Assembly: GCA_021399435.1 (NCBI GenBank) | Contig: JAJTUP010000026.1 | Location: 806,001-870,000 of the forward strand | Direction: 5' to 3' | Length of the DNA: 64,000 bases | Source: Diaporthe sp. PMI_573 | Lineage: Eukaryota; Ascomycota; Sordariomycetes; Diaporthales; Diaporthaceae | Shown: positions 60,201 through 64,000 of the stretch, piece by piece | How positions within the stretch are numbered: the stretch's first letter is position 1 | Layout of the letters: the number at the start of each line of letters is the position of its first letter | Made by a program: the position numbers and the translations under genes | Notes under the pieces: generated by a model | Seen by the model: the letters and a program-made list of their open reading frames with translations, nothing else | Told to the model about the DNA's origin: nothing | Databases searched by the model: none

Positions 60201-60949
60201 TGGGTGGTTTCCACTTCCAAGCCCAGTCGAAAGTTACGGAGCCGCTGCCACCCGTTGTGAAGTCGCCGATAAGCTCGACATTTGAGTTCTTGTGTAGGTT
60301 TGGGTCGGCGTGGAATTCCCGCGTGACGAGGTTCTCCACCTCTCTCGAGGTGGATGCGTAAACGTATGTGAGGCCGTTGATCTGGGTGTCCACGGTGTTG
60401 CTATTCGGATCGGGGCTCGTCGTCGGTGTTTGCCGGACGTTGAAGGTAAATGTGAACATGAGCTCGTCATCGTTGCCGAGCTTTAATAGGAAGGCCGGCG
60501 CGCCGGGGTTTGTCGCCAACTCAGGATCCTGCAGACGGCACAGCCAGCCAGTCAGTCTCTGGGCGAGGACAAGATGGTGGTGGCTCGCTCGCTCGCTCCC
60601 TCCCTCCCTCTTTCTGTCTCTCTCTGTCTCTCTCTAAGAGGACGGCAACCCGGGGAGCGGGGGCGGGCGGACCTGTATAAACTCAACTGGGGTGTTGTCG
60701 CCGGCAGGACGCGATGCTGATACTCTTGTAGCGGGAAATGCATTGGGGGAGATGAAGATGGATGTGCGCTTCCGGGTATTGCTTATGACAAGCGATGCGA
60801 TAGATACTACAGGAAGGGGGGGAGGGGTCAGCGCGCAGCGCAGAACATAGGACAGGACGCAGCAGGGGCGCAGGCGGGAACTCACATCGATTCTGGTCGC
60901 TGAGATAGAGGGCGGCGCCGTCGTCGGGCCTGCTCGAGACGTTACCCAT
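57228..60949 (-). CDS. BAR-PH-ArfGAP-ankyrin ARF GTPase-activating protein
   Basis: Six exons (descending): 60949-60886, 60806-60673, 60528-60157, 60103-60037, 59981-58628 and 58575-57228, about 1112 residues, with frame kept throughout. The start MGNVSSRPDDGAALYL is conserved in this fungal family and may be myristoylated on Gly2. Residues 67-190 form a fungal-specific N-terminal domain. The BAR helices span about 300-520 (ALEQKTGNMRTQMKRMIKKA; YERQNTLNLQKIVIEPLSKL). A PH domain lies at about 635-745 (KEGLLWALNRPG, FWIVLDGGKL, CFEVITPHFKRVYQA). The ArfGAP zinc finger is CADC...CIEC (C836, C839, C857, C860) with the arginine finger IHRSLG (R865). Ankyrin-like repeats follow (LLAAIKKNEIQQVIYALALRANPN). 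It belongs to the group of yeast/fission-yeast ArfGAPs such as Csx2 and animal ACAP. It should turn off ARF at curved membranes in Golgi/endosomal traffic. Confidence 0.92.
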
Positions 60950-61602
60950 GATGAAGGGTCAGGGGCTCGAGGGCCGCGCCCAGAGCCGGGAGGCAGGGCG
61001 AGGGGTTTTGAGCTATCTGGCGTATGCAACGCAGCGGGCGCGGTAGTCATGCAGAGGGGGAAGGCTGTTGCGCTCGCGTGTGACGGGGTGGCTAAGAGGC
61101 GAATGGGAGGAAGGGATTAATAGTCGAGGTCGGGTGTCGTGGTGTACTCTGTTGCGATATTATTAAAGAGGTTGGAAGTTCAACATGGGCAAGGGCACGC
61201 CTGGCTGTGGGCCACCCAGGTCGTCGCGGGGTTGCGCGAGGGCAGGGCTGAGCAGGACAGGGTGCCGATATGCCTGTGCTTGACTGACTGCTTGTGTGCT
61301 GCAGGAGGCGGCAGAGGAATGCGTGTGGATCCTCGTGACACGATGCGCACTCAACGGGGGGAGCAGATGCAGAGGGAGCAGTCAGCAGGCAGACAGCCTG
61401 CGGCGGGTAGGCTGTAGATACATGGTTTCAAAGGTCCCGAGGCCCAGGGCTAGAAGTAAAGGCTCAGCGGGCCCAAGGCGTCCCTCAGGTATGCTGGGAC
61501 CCGATCTTATTAGTCCCTCCAACACTGCCTGCTGCCGCCCATGATGTACCTCAGTAGGTATACTACACAGTACCTATTTATATCTTGTTCGCCCTTCCTC
61601 GA

Positions 61603-61651
61603 CGACGACGACGACGACCACCACCACCACCATCGTCTTCATCATCATCAT
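61603..61651. repeat. GAC/CCA/ATC trinucleotide runs
   Basis: Consecutive runs of GAC, then CCA, then TCATCA units. Low-complexity DNA that produces false Asp/His- or Ser-rich frames. Confidence 0.85.
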
Positions 61652-62064
61652 CATTTGTGCACTGCGCCAGGCCACGATCTCTCCCACGATCTCTCCCTCC
61701 CCCTCCCCCTCTGGCAGTCCAGCATCGACCACCTGTCAGGGCACTGTGCATGACTACCAAGTGTAATTTAACAATAACTGAGCCATGTACCAGTGGCTCA
61801 TGTTGGGCATGAAGGGCTCATTCTCCAGGTCGTCGCAAGATAAGACCCAGTCCTGCACTGTACCCAGGAATGACATTATCCAGCGAGTGTGGCGTGCAAC
61901 AAGGTCAAGCAGCCATCTGATGTTCGATCGTGGCCCGGGGATCGGCCAGTGGCCCATGCGGGTGAGACCCCTTCAGGGGAACCAGCCTCGAGCCAGCTCA
62001 GGTGGCCAGCCCGTCGAAACGCCTCCCGTTAGGTTGCCCCTGCCCTGATGATATCTACCTAGGT

Positions 62065-62120
62065 ACCCACCCACCCACCCACCCACCTACCTACCTAGGT
62101 AGGTAGGTACCTAGGTACCT
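62065..62120. repeat. CCCA/CCTA array with perfect palindromes
   Basis: Six CCCA units pass into ACCT x3 directly followed by AGGT x3, a perfect 24-bp palindrome at 62085-62108. A second 12-bp palindrome, ACCTAGGTACCT-type, abuts it to 62120. The core CCTAGG also occurs elsewhere in the window (62059, 62969). It may be a hairpin-forming site or a symmetric binding site. Confidence 0.9.
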
Positions 62121-63591
62121 TAAATCCTAGCCACGCCTGTAGTTCCAACCATCGTCACACTACCATCGTCACAAGCAAATGCCCACCAGTCTGCACCATT
62201 TGACCGCGCTTGCAAGTCAGGTGCGACAAGCCTTCAACACTAAGCGGAAAACCACTCCCTCCGCCAAACCTTCAAAACACGACATCTAAGCCCTGGCAAG
62301 GCGTTGACGACTGGCCCTATTTATCGACCAGACGCAGGCACACGCCCCGAGCCTGGTGTCTTGTTCCTGCAGCCGGGGCTGCCCCTCGTATAGGACTCGC
62401 CCCACCGAGTGTTCACAGTAGCTCGATAACACCTGTGTCCATCTTTTGTATCCGCAAGGGGCGTTGTGAGAGAGGAGAGAAAGGAACCTGACTCACCGCC
62501 GACTGCTGCACTCGCCGCAACCATCTCGCAGCAGCTACCAAAGGAGAGAGAGACGCGGCAACCCAGCGAGTGCCGCCCGCCCTCTTAAAACCTCGCCTGG
62601 CCTCCACAGTCGGACGCTGCAGATGCCTGGCCATCTGTGGCTCGAGGTACTTAGTGAGCAGTCTACTGTTGACTAGGATGAAATTTGGAGAATATGGCTC
62701 GTTCATAACAACCTGCATGTCTCACTGGACAACAGCAGGCCCGCATGTTTAATTCTGTGATACGACAGTACGTTCAGGGGTGGCTGGAATTGGAAAAGGC
62801 CCAAGTGGGGGGGGGGTTCCGCGCCTCCAGCGACAGACCAACAGCCGCAAGCAGGGAGAACCCATGGGCTGGCGCTTCTCCTGTGCCTTTCTCATCCAAT
62901 TCGCCCACAGCTGGTGATGACGTCCCTTGGGCTCCAATTGGGGGGGGGGCGGTGCAGCATACCTAGGTAGACAGTCCTCCTTCCTCCACCCTGATCCGTC
63001 CCCCACACCCTGTCCTGCCCTGCCCTGCCCTGCCCTGTACTCCTACCTGCCTACCTGCCTACCCACCCTGCACCTGGACACCCTGCAGCCCAAGCGGACC
63101 ACCTAGACTACCTACCTAACTCCTGAACAAACAAAAGTTGAGTCTGTGCCCTTGGCTACCCTCAACGCGACCTGGACGACAGACAGGAACCAATGCTCCA
63201 ACCGCCCGTTTCTGGGCCATTTTAGTCCAACTACACACTCCGTACTTACTGCAAATAACGTACACGTACTCCCGTACAGCGCCCACACGTAACATACATA
63301 GGTAGTACCTAGCGATCCCAAGGGTGCCGTTGTTGATTGCTAGTCCTCCCGTTTCACAACACCAACCTTCTACCCCATCAACGCCCACACTAATCCCCCG
63401 TCCACGGTCAACGGTCCACGGCCCACGATCCTCCGTCCACCGCCCGACTGTCTGGTCCTTTCTGTTGCAAACCGCCCCGGCCCCCTCTCATAGTTATGTT
63501 GTGGTCAGGATAAGGGGCGCGGACGTCACTTCCACCCACGCCACCCCAACATCGTGCCCTCCCTTGAATGAACTAGACTGCAGCACTCACC

Positions 63592-64000
63592 ATGTCGACA
63601 TCTTCGGACCGCCAGTACAAGCACAACAGCAGGAGCCTGAACAAGAGCATTAATCGCTTGCAGCGTGAGGATGGCGGCTCGCCACGGAGGTCGAGGGCCG
63701 GCTCGCGGGCCTTCCAGGCGCCCGTCAGCTATGAGGATGCCTACAACTACGCCCTCAGCGTCGCCTTCCTGCACTACCTGCTGCAGCCCAAGAAGAAGAG
63801 GAAGGAATACGTCACGGTGCCCAAGGCGCCCACGAGGGTCCATACATACACGCAGAACATCGGCGAGCTGGTCAAGGAGTTCATCCCCACGGGCTCGACC
63901 TCCGGCAAGGAGGTCAAGCTCCCACACAGCTTCTCCGGCTGGCTGGAGAAGCGCATGGGGCACGTCGTCAGGGGCACCGAGAAGCTGCAGGGCTTCAGCG
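63592..64000 (+). CDS. N-terminus of a possible fungal Munc13/C2-domain protein, cut by window end
   Basis: Open from the ATG at 63592 to the window edge, 136 codons with no stop or clear intron. It begins MSTSSDRQYKHNSRSLNKSI, then a basic Ser/Arg stretch, then VSYEDAYNYALSVAFLHYLLQPKKKRK and later NIGELVKEFIPTGST. This start resembles, from memory, that of large fungal proteins with C2 and Munc13-homology domains (relatives of fission yeast Git1), thought to act in membrane traffic or cAMP signalling. The C2 and MHD domains would lie outside the window, so the family cannot be confirmed here. That it is a real gene is well supported by the uninterrupted frame and the ordinary protein composition. 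Confidence 0.5.
   Translation, partial: MSTSSDRQYKHNSRSLNKSINRLQREDGGSPRRSRAGSRAFQAPVSYEDAYNYALSVAFLHYLLQPKKKRKEYVTVPKAPTRVHTYTQNIGELVKEFIPTGSTSGKEVKLPHSFSGWLEKRMGHVVRGTEKLQGFS

Larger units (their letters stand above)
60950..63591. promoter_or_regulatory. Divergent spacer between ArfGAP and the last gene
   Basis: About 2.6 kb between two divergent starts. It contains GAC/CCA/ATC trinucleotide runs (61603-61651), the palindromic CCTA/TAGG array (62065-62120), G10 runs at 62807-62816 and 62940-62949, and CCTGC/TACC pentamer and tetramer runs (about 63010-63070). No gene is recognised. The last 400 bp are pyrimidine-rich and should be the leader of the last gene. Confidence 0.5.

Overview
The window is nuclear DNA of a filamentous ascomycete, most likely a Sordariomycete. 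Three things support this. Most genes carry short spliceosomal introns (about 50-150 bp) with GTRNGT donors and CTNAC/CTAAC branch sites. The gene set is fungal: histidine acid phosphatase, a Zn2Cys6 regulator, a fungal arylsulfotransferase-like protein and a BAR-PH-ArfGAP protein. Spacers are GC-rich and full of pyrimidine-rich leaders and microsatellites. I cannot name the species. There are no operons; every gene is a separate unit. I placed exon borders by hand and checked that reading frame is conserved across each junction.

Region 1 (1-5.7 kb) is a normal gene block: the 3' end of a secreted histidine acid phosphatase (+), a small two-exon DUF427 protein (+), a KEOPS Pcc1-like subunit (-) and a CDC14 phosphatase (+).

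Region 2 (5.7-11 kb) has no intact gene. It holds the broken C-terminal half of a cytochrome P450 (minus strand, in-frame stop, no heme-ligand Cys), a possible second P450 scrap and other protein-like fragments. It reads as a decayed accessory locus.

Region 3 (11-15.5 kb) has an intronless SWIM-type zinc-finger protein (+) and a kinase-fold protein with altered catalytic motifs (-).

Region 4 (15.5-41 kb) is gene-poor but mostly not AT-rich, so it does not look like heavily RIP-mutated transposon DNA. I recognise only two genes. One is a seven-exon Zn2Cys6 transcription factor with a long pyrimidine-rich leader and possibly a start codon lying at an exon end. The other is a five-exon TauD/TfdA-type Fe(II)/2-oxoglutarate dioxygenase. 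The rest is spacer with tandem repeats, a 20-bp perfect palindrome beside a 14-bp x6 repeat, a large CT/GT microsatellite and many C or G homopolymer tracts.

Region 5 (41-64 kb) is again a gene block: tRNA-Glu(CTC), a membrane-anchored arylsulfotransferase-like protein, a four-helix membrane protein, UMP/CMP kinase, eIF3 subunit m, a Chk2-family FHA kinase, a BAR-PH-ArfGAP-ankyrin protein and the start of a gene that may encode a fungal Munc13/C2-type protein. Two pairs are convergent: UMP kinase with eIF3m, and the FHA kinase with the ArfGAP gene.

I did not find a clearly new multi-gene system. The most unusual items are the altered kinase, the extended zinc cluster, the possible start codon at an exon end, the decayed P450 locus and the unusual number of C/G tracts.
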